Made by a program: the position numbers and the translations under genes. Positions 1-6,145 of a DNA stretch of 8,091 nucleotides are shown here, piece by piece. Source of the stretch: Verrucomicrobiota bacterium (GTDB lineage: Bacteria; Verrucomicrobiota; Verrucomicrobiia; Verrucomicrobiales; Verrucomicrobiaceae). The notes under the pieces were generated by a model that saw only the letters and a list, made by a program, of their open reading frames with translations, had not been told where the DNA came from and did not search any database. The DNA lies in NCBI GenBank assembly GCA_023428335.1, contig JAEYYS010000277.1, forward strand, positions 1-8,091. The letters run 5' to 3'. How positions within the stretch are numbered: the stretch's first letter is position 1; every line of letters begins with the position of its first letter.

Positions 1-1144
1 CCTGCTGCCCTGGCTGGCCGGTCTCGCCCGCGTCGCCGCCGTGCTCACCGTCGCCGGTGCCGCCTACTACGCCGGTCGCCACCTGCCACTGCCGACGGCT
101 GGCGACAGCCTCGCCGAGGCGCCGCCCGCGCCATCGCCGCCGCCGGTTGAAGTCATTGCCGCAGCGCCGCTGCCAACTCCCGAAGCGCGACCCAAGATCG
201 CGGTCATCCTGCCTGAGCCCGACGCTCCTGAAGCGGTCGCCGCGGCGCCCGTCGTCGAGGCCCCGCAAGTGGCCAACGCCACGCCCGAACCCGCCACGCC
301 GGCAGAAGCCGTCTCGTCGGCGGTTGTGGCTGTGGGTGCAACTGCCTCCGCCCCCAGCCGTCCGGCCGCTCCGCCCGCGGCGCAGACCCGCCTGGCCACG
401 GATTTCACCTTCGTCAATGCCAGCCGCACCCCGCAGGATCAGTTTGCCCTGCGCCCGGCAGATATCCGGCCGGCGCCGCCCAAACCTGTTCCCGGACAGA
501 ACTTCGCCTCGCCGGCCCCGCGCAATTCGCCGGCCCCGGCACGTGAGGCCGCCAAACCCCGCACTCCCGAGCTGTACATCCATTCCTGGAAGGCCGAGGT
601 CGCCTCCTGCCCGTGGAATCCTGCCCACCGCCTGCTGCGCGTGGTCATCCAGCTGCCGGCCGATCAACCCGCCGCCACCCGCCCCTTCACCTACCCGCTG
701 CAGGTCAGCTTCGATCCCACCAATGTCCGCGAGTTTCGCCAGCTCGGTGAACGCCATCTGCCGGCCGCCGAACTGCGCCGCGCCGGCACCCACAGCGTCT
801 GGTATGAATTCGAACCCAACGGTCGCCTCGACGGCAGCAAGACCATCGCCACGGTCACCCTGCCGCAGGTCCGCTTCACCACCCAGACGGTCGGCCCCTT
901 CGATGGCAGCAAGCTGCTCGTCCAGGACCGCGGGCTCGACTGGCGCCAGGCGCGCACCGACTTCGTCTTCGACAGCGCCGTTGTCGGTTTCGGCCTGCTG
1001 CTGCGCGGCGCCGCCGCCGGCCCCGATCTGAATCACGAACTCGTGCTCAGCCTCGCCGAACAATGCCTGGAAAGCGACAGCAGCGGTGAACGCCGCCGTT
1101 TCGTTCGCCAGGTGCGCGAGGCCCAGGCGGCGGCGGGGCTCTAA
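1..1144 (+). CDS. YfbK-like (DUF3520) membrane-anchored protein lacking a VWA domain, 5' partial
   Basis: The reading frame is open from base 2 with no stop, so the true start probably lies left of the window; GTG at 41 is only the first internal start candidate. Residue numbers here count from that GTG. The visible N-terminus is a hydrophobic stretch (LAGLARVAAVLTVAGAAYY), likely one membrane helix. About 150 residues very rich in Pro and Ala follow, probably an extended linker. From about residue 177 the protein resembles YfbK-family proteins: CPWNPAHRLLRV at 190 matches the end of the YfbK N-domain, FDPTNVREFRQLGER at 224 matches the start of the C-terminal DUF3520 domain, and FVFDSAVVGFGLLLRG near 308 plus the FVRQVREAQ tail match its end. 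Canonical family members carry a von Willebrand A domain of about 180 residues between the first two motifs; here only about 30 residues separate them. Function unknown. Family assignment rests on recalled motifs. Confidence 0.75.
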   Translation, partial: LLPWLAGLARVAAVLTVAGAAYYAGRHLPLPTAGDSLAEAPPAPSPPPVEVIAAAPLPTPEARPKIAVILPEPDAPEAVAAAPVVEAPQVANATPEPATPAEAVSSAVVAVGATASAPSRPAAPPAAQTRLATDFTFVNASRTPQDQFALRPADIRPAPPKPVPGQNFASPAPRNSPAPAREAAKPRTPELYIHSWKAEVASCPWNPAHRLLRVVIQLPADQPAATRPFTYPLQVSFDPTNVREFRQLGERHLPAAELRRAGTHSVWYEFEPNGRLDGSKTIATVTLPQVRFTTQTVGPFDGSKLLVQDRGLDWRQARTDFVFDSAVVGFGLLLRGAAAGPDLNHELVLSLAEQCLESDSSGERRRFVRQVREAQAAAGL

Positions 1145-1282
1145 GACAGCGCGCGAATCCCCGGTGCGCGAGCTTGGCTTGAGCCTGCCCGCCCGGGGGC
1201 CGAGTGTGTGGCCAGCGTCCCAGAGCGAGGGGTCTTCGAAGCACTCGCGCTCCGAAGCCCGAATCCGACCAATGTCGCTTGC

Positions 1283-1319
1283 TTTGAGTCTCAAATAGGT
1301 CATGTTGAGACTCAACATG
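1283..1319. promoter_or_regulatory. Tandem palindromic operators at the fur start
   Basis: Two copies of the odd-length palindrome TTGAG-N-CTCAA lie 21 bp apart centre to centre (1289 and 1310), which is two helical turns and so the same face of the helix. The first extends to 13 bp (TTTGAGTCTCAAA, 1283-1295). The second extends to a perfect 19-bp dyad, CATGTTGAGACTCAACATG, at 1301-1319, and contains both candidate ATG codons of the downstream gene (1302 and 1317). Between them TAGGTC (1296-1301) resembles the TAGGYT -10 hexamers proposed for argH and the amidase, but it has no good -35. A repressor bound here would cover the promoter and the start codon, which suggests autoregulation by the Fur-family protein. 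The rest of the 1145-1282 gap has only GC-rich dyads without a T-tract. Confidence 0.6.
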
Positions 1320-1799
1320 GACGCGCGCATCAAAGAGCGGCTCGAGGCCCATTTGCAGGCCACCGGGCTGCGCCACACCCGCCAGCGGGAGACCATTGTC
1401 GAGGCCGCTTTCGCCACCGACGACCATTTCAACGCTGACGAACTGCTCGACAAGGCACGCAAGCTCGACCGCACGGTGTCGCGCGCGACGGTGTACCGCA
1501 CCCTGCAGCTGCTGGTCGACTGCGACCTGCTGCGCGTGGTCGATCTCGGCCGCGACCAGACCTACTACGATCCGAACTTCCTCGACAAGCCGCAGCACAA
1601 CCACCTCATTTGTCTCGACTGCGACCGCGTCGTCGAGTTCGAGGATGAGCACAGCGCCCTGCTGCACGACTGCATCACCCGCCGGCTGGGTTTCCAGCCG
1701 CAGATGAAATCGATGCGCATTGAGGCGCGCTGCGACGAGCTGGCCAACACCGGCCACTGCAAGTACAAGGACGAGCACGACAAGGCCCTCGCGCGCTGA
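1317..1799 (+). CDS. Fur-family metal-responsive transcriptional regulator
   Basis: The product is a 160-residue DNA-binding repressor of the Fur superfamily (165 residues if ATG 1302 is used). The N-terminal winged helix shows the typical TGLRHTRQRETIVEA and SRATVYRTLQLL segments, the latter being the recognition helix. The dimerisation domain has HNHLICLDC, whose C-x2-C (C99 and C102 counted from 1317) is a structural zinc half-site. A second cysteine pair, C-x8-C (C139 and C148), near the end could complete it. I prefer ATG 1317 because the 19-bp palindrome covers ATG 1302 and because a weak GAG lies 7 nt upstream of 1317; 1302 remains possible. By recalled alignment to E. coli Fur, several regulatory metal ligands differ (H87 to Q, D89 to N, E108 to A, H125 to K), so the sensed ligand (Fe, Zn, Mn, peroxide) cannot be stated and I give no gene symbol. 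Confidence 0.9.
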   Translation: MDARIKERLEAHLQATGLRHTRQRETIVEAAFATDDHFNADELLDKARKLDRTVSRATVYRTLQLLVDCDLLRVVDLGRDQTYYDPNFLDKPQHNHLICLDCDRVVEFEDEHSALLHDCITRRLGFQPQMKSMRIEARCDELANTGHCKYKDEHDKALAR

Positions 1800-1814
1800 G
1801 TCCGCCCTGCGGGG

Positions 1815-1842
1815 TTGCATCCGCGCGGAATGCCGCTAGGCT
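1815..1842 (+). promoter_or_regulatory. Candidate argH promoter (TTGCAT-N16-TAGGCT)
   Basis: In the 57-bp fur-argH gap, TTGCAT (1815-1820) and TAGGCT (1837-1842) are separated by 16 bp, with GGAATGCC just ahead of the -10-like hexamer. The same arrangement, including GGAATGCC, occurs upstream of the amidase gene (6146-6173). If this is the promoter, transcription would begin about 1849 and the argH leader would be only about 8 nt, consistent with the lack of a ribosome binding site. The same bases also form a stem: GCGCGGA (1823-1829) pairs with TCCGCGC (1842-1848), and GCC (1832-1834) pairs with GGC (1839-1841) around a GCTA loop. There is no T-tract, so I do not call a terminator. Confidence 0.35.
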
Positions 1843-1856
1843 CCGCGCCCCCGATT

Positions 1857-3224
1857 ATGTGGAAAGGACGTTTTGCCCAGGAAACCAGCCGCCTCGTGCA
1901 GGCTTATGGAGAGTCCGTGTCCTTCGACTGGCGACTCTTTGCCCACGACATCCGCGGCTCCATCGCCCATTCCAAGGGGCTGCTCAAGGCCGGCATTCTG
2001 ACTGCCGAGGAGCAGTCGGCCATTGAAAAGGGACTGCGCGAAATCCAGGCCGAGATTGAGCATGGCGACTTCGAGTTCAAGCAGGCGCTCGAGGACGTGC
2101 ACATGAACATTGAGGCCGAGCTGACCCGGCGCATCGGTCCGGCCGGTGCCAAGCTGCACACGGCACGCAGCCGCAACGACCAGGTCGCCACCGACGTGCG
2201 CCTGTACACCCGCGCCGCCGTCGATGTTGTCAGCGCCCGGATTCGAGACCTGCAGCGCGCCCTCGTTGAGGCCGCCGAACGCGCCGGTCAGGCCGTCGTG
2301 CCCGGCTACACCCACCTGCAGCGCGGCCAGCCCGTGCTGTTCGCCCACCACCTGCTCGCCTACGTCGAGATGCTTGAGCGCGACGCCGAACGGCTCGCCG
2401 ACGCCCGCCGCCGCATCGACGTCATGCCGCTCGGCTCCGGCGCCCTGGCGGGTTCGACGATCCTCATCGACCGCGAGTACGTCGCCAGCCAGCTCGGCTT
2501 CGCCGCCGTCACCCAGAACAGCATGGACGCGGTGAGCGACCGCGATTTCGCCGTCGAAACGGTCTTCGCCATCGCCCTCTGCGGCGTGCATCTGTCGCGC
2601 CTGAGCGAGGACATCATCCTGTGGTGCAGCGCCGAGTTCGGCTTTGTCACCCTCAGCGATGCCCACACGACCGGTTCCTCGCTGATGCCGCAGAAGAAGA
2701 ATCCCGACGTCGCCGAACTGACCCGCGGCAAGTCCGGTCGCCTGGTCGGCAACCTGATGGCGCTGCTGACCCTGCTGAAGGGCCTGCCGATGACCTACAA
2801 CCGCGACATGCAGGAGGACAAGGAGCCGCTGTTCGACTCGCTCGACACGATCCAGGCCGCGCTCGAGGTGTTTGCCGAGATGATCGCCGGCATGGAGGTC
2901 AATGCCGCGCGCACGCGCGCCGCCACCGCCGATCCGATGCTGCTGGCCACCGATCTCGCCGATTACCTGGTCAAGCACGGCGTGCCCTTCCGCCAGGCCC
3001 ATGAGGTCATTGGCAAGCTGGTTGCGCATTCGCTGGCGGAAAAGGTTGCCTTTGCCGACATCCCGCTGGCGACCTACCGCGAGTTTTCGCCGGCCTTTGA
3101 GGCGGACCTGTTCGACTGCCTCAATCTCGAAACCGCCCTGGCCGCGCGTCAGGCAGTGGGTGCGCCGTCGCCGGCCAACGTCGCCGCGCAGCTTGCCCGC
3201 TGGAAGGAGGCGCTGTCGGCATGA
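1857..3224 (+). CDS. argH: Argininosuccinate lyase
   Basis: This enzyme cleaves argininosuccinate to arginine and fumarate, the last step of arginine synthesis, as a cytoplasmic homotetramer of the fumarase/aspartase superfamily. The 455-residue length is normal for the family. The family opening is clear: MWKGRF, then FDWRL and DIRGSIAH. Three active-site regions are present: HTARSRNDQ (H101 on), GYTHLQRGQP (catalytic-region H153) and the signature loop GSSLMPQKKNPD (from G273), which carries the catalytic serine. ATG 1857 was chosen because family members begin just before the W-x-GRF motif; in-frame upstream starts (TTG 1815, ATG 1830) would add residues without family counterpart and would sit on the candidate promoter. 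No Shine-Dalgarno precedes it. Its stop overlaps the Nudix gene start (ATGA). No other arg gene is in the window. Confidence 0.97.
   Translation: MWKGRFAQETSRLVQAYGESVSFDWRLFAHDIRGSIAHSKGLLKAGILTAEEQSAIEKGLREIQAEIEHGDFEFKQALEDVHMNIEAELTRRIGPAGAKLHTARSRNDQVATDVRLYTRAAVDVVSARIRDLQRALVEAAERAGQAVVPGYTHLQRGQPVLFAHHLLAYVEMLERDAERLADARRRIDVMPLGSGALAGSTILIDREYVASQLGFAAVTQNSMDAVSDRDFAVETVFAIALCGVHLSRLSEDIILWCSAEFGFVTLSDAHTTGSSLMPQKKNPDVAELTRGKSGRLVGNLMALLTLLKGLPMTYNRDMQEDKEPLFDSLDTIQAALEVFAEMIAGMEVNAARTRAATADPMLLATDLADYLVKHGVPFRQAHEVIGKLVAHSLAEKVAFADIPLATYREFSPAFEADLFDCLNLETALAARQAVGAPSPANVAAQLARWKEALSA
3204..3210 (+). promoter_or_regulatory. Shine-Dalgarno AAGGAGG for the Nudix gene
   Basis: A full AAGGAGG lies inside the last codons of argH, 10 nt before the ATG at 3221. 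It is the only strong ribosome binding site I see ahead of any gene start here. Together with the ATGA overlap it indicates translational coupling. It also encodes Trp-Lys-Glu-Ala of ArgH, so coincidence is possible. Confidence 0.55.
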
Positions 3225-3844
3225 CACGGGCGGCGACCTCATGTCCCGAGTTTCCACTCTTCCGCCCCGGGGCGGGGGAGGACTGGCAGCTCGTTTCCAG
3301 CGAACGCCGCTTTGCGCACGAGCATGTCAGCGTCGATGAAAACCGCTACCTGACGCCGAGCCGGCGCGAGCCGGTGCCCTGGCTGGTGGTCGAACGCAAG
3401 GCCGCGGTGGCGATTGCACCGGTGACCGCGGACGGTCGCTACGTGCTCATCGCCCAGGAGCGCCTGCCGGTGCGCCAGACCCTCTGGGAATTTCCCGCCG
3501 GCCAGATTGACCTGCCGGTCTCTGAAATCACCCCGGCCTCGATTGCCGGGACCGCCCTGCGTGAACTGCGCGAGGAAGCCGGCTGCGAGCTCGCCGAGGG
3601 CGGTGTGCTCGAACCGCTCGGCTGGTTCCTGCCCTCGCAAGGTTTCACCGACGAACACGTTTACCTCTTTCGAGCGGAGCCCGTGTGTGTCGCCAGCCGT
3701 CCGGAACCGGATGGAAGCGAGCACATCAGCGACGTGCGCCTGGTCAGCCCGGGAGAACTGCGGAGGATGATCGCTGCCCATGAGATCACCACCGCCCTGA
3801 CGCTGGCCCTGTTCGCGCGGATGGCGGCCAAGGGATCTCTTTGA
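3221..3844 (+). CDS. Nudix hydrolase, ADP-ribose pyrophosphatase-like
   Basis: The 207-residue Nudix-fold protein most likely hydrolyses an ADP-sugar such as ADP-ribose; the exact substrate is not determined by sequence. Visible features are the N-terminal beta segment typical of ADP-ribose/ADP-sugar hydrolases (WQLVSSERRFAHEHVSVDE), the core RKAAVAIAPVTADGRYVLIAQERLP, then WEFPAGQID leading into the Nudix helix ALRELREEAGCEL with metal-binding E115, E118 and E119. The Nudix box is stretched: G94 to R114 spans 20 positions rather than the usual 14, an insertion of about six residues (LPVSEITPASI region). GWFLPSQGFTDEHVYLFRA follows, as in ADP-ribose pyrophosphatases (the 'P about 16 residues after the box' region). 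The start overlaps the argH stop by 4 bp with a good ribosome binding site upstream. Likely co-transcribed with argH and tatC. Confidence 0.9.
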   Translation: MTRAATSCPEFPLFRPGAGEDWQLVSSERRFAHEHVSVDENRYLTPSRREPVPWLVVERKAAVAIAPVTADGRYVLIAQERLPVRQTLWEFPAGQIDLPVSEITPASIAGTALRELREEAGCELAEGGVLEPLGWFLPSQGFTDEHVYLFRAEPVCVASRPEPDGSEHISDVRLVSPGELRRMIAAHEITTALTLALFARMAAKGSL

Positions 3845-3878
3845 GAGCGGTCCACCCTTTTCCCCCAGCATTCGCACC

Positions 3879-5081
3879 ATGTGGCAAGGCATCCTCAACA
3901 AAGTCTTCAAAGTCCGCGAGAAGGTCGCGCTCAACCTCGGCAAGGAGGATGAGGAAAAGCCCTTCCTCGATCATCTCGACGACCTGCGCACCATGCTCGT
4001 GCGCATCGGCACGACACTGCTGCTCTCGGTCATCCTGACCTTCTTTTTCTACCAGGAACTGTTCCGCGGCATCCAGTACCCGCTGATCCTCGCCGGTCTC
4101 GCCCAGGACTACGAAAGCGCCCAGAAGCTGCTGCAGAACATCGACATCGCCGGCCCCTTCATGATGGCCATCAATGTCTCGCTCATTGCCGGCGTCATCC
4201 TGTCCTTCCCCCTGCTGCTGATCTTCCTGCTGCAGTTCATCCTGCCCGGCCTGCGCACCAACGAGAAGAAGGTGCTGTTCCCGGCCATCGCCATCGGCAC
4301 CGGTCTCTTCCTCACCGGCTGCACCTTTGCCTACTGGATCGTGCTGCCGCGCGCGCTGGAATTCTTCGACAAGTTTGCCGCCTCGGTTGGCTCGCGCCAG
4401 GACTGGACGCTGTCCAATTACATCACCTTTAGCACCCGCTTCATCCTGGTCTTCGGCATCGCCTTCGAACTGCCGGTCATCGTCATGGCCCTGGTGAAGC
4501 TCGACTTCCTGAACTACAAGCTCATGAAGTCCACCTGGCGGCACGCGCTCATCGCCATCACGCTGTTCGCCGCCATCGTCACGCCGACACCCGACATCCT
4601 GACCCTCATGCTCATGTCGGGACCGCTCTACGTCCTGTACGCCATTTGCGTCGTGCTCGCCTACTTCATGGAGAAGAAGGACCGCGAGGCCTACCCCGAA
4701 TACTACGCCCAGATCGAGAAGGACGAGAAGGAGATCGACACCGAGGTCAAGGACGACTGGGACAACGAGAACTACAACCCCTGGTTCTCCGAGGACAAGG
4801 ACGACGAGGAGGACGAGTATCCCAAGCCCAAGGCGACGCCCTCGGCGCCGCCGCCCGAGGTCGAGCGCGCCCAGAACACCGTGCCCATGAGCCCGGAGCC
4901 GGCCGATGACGACGAACCCACCTGGGAAGACCAGGGTTCCTCCGTGCCTGAGGAGGACGACGAACCCTTCGTCAGCGGTCGCCCCACCGAACCAGCCTCG
5001 ACCGACACACCTCCAGCGGAGAAGACCACCGAGGAACTCGCCCGCGAGGATGAGCAGCGCGGCGGCCACCCGCCGGCCTGA
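3879..5081 (+). CDS. tatC: Sec-independent protein translocase TatC with acidic C-terminal extension
   Basis: TatC is the multi-spanning inner-membrane receptor that binds twin-arginine signal peptides and, with TatA/TatB, exports folded proteins. The core (about residues 25-265) shows six hydrophobic spans and family motifs: FLDHLDDLR before span 1, LPGLRTNEKKVL (E129, equivalent to E. coli E103) in the cytoplasmic loop, FGIAFELPVIV (E197, equivalent to E170) and VTPTPDILTLMLMSGPLYVLY. The residue equivalent to E. coli E15 is Asp (D35). After span 6 there is a tail of about 137 residues (264-400), full of Asp, Glu and Pro, with clusters such as EDKDDEEDEYPKPK; E. coli TatC is about 258 residues in total, so this is an extension. 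It lies 34 bp after the Nudix gene with no Shine-Dalgarno and no obvious promoter, so read-through from argH is likely. No tatA or tatB is in the window. Confidence 0.95.
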   Translation: MWQGILNKVFKVREKVALNLGKEDEEKPFLDHLDDLRTMLVRIGTTLLLSVILTFFFYQELFRGIQYPLILAGLAQDYESAQKLLQNIDIAGPFMMAINVSLIAGVILSFPLLLIFLLQFILPGLRTNEKKVLFPAIAIGTGLFLTGCTFAYWIVLPRALEFFDKFAASVGSRQDWTLSNYITFSTRFILVFGIAFELPVIVMALVKLDFLNYKLMKSTWRHALIAITLFAAIVTPTPDILTLMLMSGPLYVLYAICVVLAYFMEKKDREAYPEYYAQIEKDEKEIDTEVKDDWDNENYNPWFSEDKDDEEDEYPKPKATPSAPPPEVERAQNTVPMSPEPADDDEPTWEDQGSSVPEEDDEPFVSGRPTEPASTDTPPAEKTTEELAREDEQRGGHPPA

Positions 5082-5095
5082 CCTCCGCTTAGGCC
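5075..5095. terminator. Dyad across the convergent tatC and reductase stop codons
   Basis: GGCCTGA (5075-5081) pairs with TTAGGCC (5089-5095) through a 7-nt loop with one G-U pair. The two arms contain the tatC TGA and, on the other strand, the reductase TAA, so the structure would form at the 3' end of both transcripts. A second small stem (5060-5065 with 5070-5075) lies just upstream. Neither has a T-tract, so this is a weak candidate for a bidirectional terminator or RNA 3'-end stabiliser. Confidence 0.3.
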
Positions 5096-6072
5096 AGATC
5101 GAGCACAATCTTGCCCGTCCGGCCGGATTCCTGGGCGAGACGGATGGCGCGACGGTAGTCGGCCATCGGCACGATCTCGGCGACCGGCTGCAGCAGCTCG
5201 CCGTGGGCGACGAGTTTGGCAAGCGGGTCGAGCACTTCGAACAGTTCGGCGGTGCCGGCCTGCTCGAACCAGCGGGTGATCCACAGGCCGCGCAGGCTGA
5301 GATCCTTGAAGATGAGGAACTTGTTCGGCACCTTCAGACTGCGACGGCTCATCGCGCCGTAGGTGACGAGGCTGCCTTCGGGCGAAAGCAGGTCCATCAG
5401 GCGGATGGCGCTGTCGCCTCCGACCGCATTCGCCGCCAGGCGCAGGTCGACGCCTTGCAGGCGCTCCTTTGCCGCGGCGAGGCCGGCTTCGTCGTCGAGG
5501 AAAACGGCGTCGCCGCCGAGGGCGCTCAGCTCGTCGAGCAACTCGGGTCGGCGCACGAAGCTGGCGGTCTTCAGGCCGAAGTGGCGGGCGAGCTGGATGA
5601 CGGCGCGGCCGACCCCTGAGTTGCCGGCGTTCTGGACAATCCAGTCGCCCTCGGCGAGCGGCACAAACCCCTTCAGCAGGCGCCAGGCGGTGACCGGATT
5701 GATGCGCAGCATGGAGGCCTGCACGCGGTCGATGCCGGCCGGCAGCTTGGCAAAGAAGTGTTCGGCGGCCGTCATGTGGCGGGTCCAGCAGCCGGCGCCG
5801 AGCAGCGGGATGACGACGTCGCCCGGGTTCAGCGACGTGACCGCCGGGCCGGTTTCGACGACCTCGCCGCAGCCCTCGTGACCGGGGATGGCCGGCGGAT
5901 GCGCAGGGCGACCGTAGGTGCCCTCGATGAAATTGAGGTCGGCCGGATTGATCGGCGCGTAGCGCATGTGCACGCGCACCTCGTGGTCGCCGAGCGGGGG
6001 CAGGGGACGCTCGATCAGTTCCAGGACCTCGGCGGGATTGCCGGTGACGGCGAAGGACAGGCAGCGGGACAT
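5089..6072 (-). CDS. Enoyl thioester reductase, MECR/Etr1-like zinc-free MDR protein
   Basis: This 327-residue medium-chain dehydrogenase/reductase is likely an NADPH-dependent 2-enoyl thioester reductase or a close relative. Resemblance to mitochondrial MECR/Etr1 runs along its length: APINPADLNFIEGTYG (Y53 equals the catalytic Tyr position), PGHEGCGEVVETG, LRINPVTAWRLL, the dinucleotide-binding NAGNSGVGRAVIQLA (148 on), LAANAVGGDSAIRLM and LIFKDLSLRGLWITRW. The structural and catalytic zinc ligands of alcohol dehydrogenases are not apparent, so a generic 'zinc alcohol dehydrogenase' label would mislead. The start MSRCLSFAV is chosen because homology begins there; upstream in-frame ATGs would run into the divergent amidase gene. 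No Shine-Dalgarno is visible. The gene stands alone, convergent with tatC (7 bp between stops) and divergent from the amidase gene. The substrate could equally be a quinone or another enone. Confidence 0.85.
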   Translation of the reverse strand: MSRCLSFAVTGNPAEVLELIERPLPPLGDHEVRVHMRYAPINPADLNFIEGTYGRPAHPPAIPGHEGCGEVVETGPAVTSLNPGDVVIPLLGAGCWTRHMTAAEHFFAKLPAGIDRVQASMLRINPVTAWRLLKGFVPLAEGDWIVQNAGNSGVGRAVIQLARHFGLKTASFVRRPELLDELSALGGDAVFLDDEAGLAAAKERLQGVDLRLAANAVGGDSAIRLMDLLSPEGSLVTYGAMSRRSLKVPNKFLIFKDLSLRGLWITRWFEQAGTAELFEVLDPLAKLVAHGELLQPVAEIVPMADYRRAIRLAQESGRTGKIVLDLA

Positions 6073-6104
6073 GGCAGTAGGAATGGCACGGATTCTGCCT
6101 CCCT

Positions 6105-6134
6105 GCCAGCCCGTCTTGGGGCTGGCTCGCCAGC
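6105..6134. other. Overlapping, mutually exclusive inverted repeats in the divergent intergenic region
   Basis: GCCAGCCC (6105-6112) pairs perfectly with GGGCTGGC (6119-6126) around a 6-nt loop. The same right arm, as GCTGGC (6121-6126), can instead pair with GCCAGC (6129-6134) around a 2-nt loop. The three arms lie about 33-62 nt upstream of the reductase start, in the gap between two divergent genes. They could be a protein-binding site or a switchable leader structure; the sequence does not decide. Confidence 0.35.
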
Positions 6135-6145
6135 GCGATGAAGCG

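Noticed and set aside
1145..1260. Intrinsic terminator after the YfbK-like gene
   Set aside because: Several GC-rich dyads (for example CGCGC 1150-1154 with GCGCG 1166-1170) but short stems and no T-tract.
1836..3257. Long open frame of 473 codons antisense to argH
   Set aside because: Low-complexity translation typical of the reverse strand of GC-rich genes; argH on the + strand is unmistakable.
3786..5222. Long open frame of 478 codons antisense to tatC
   Set aside because: Translation is repetitive Gly/Val/Leu/Asp/Glu with no family motif; it mirrors tatC and its acidic tail.
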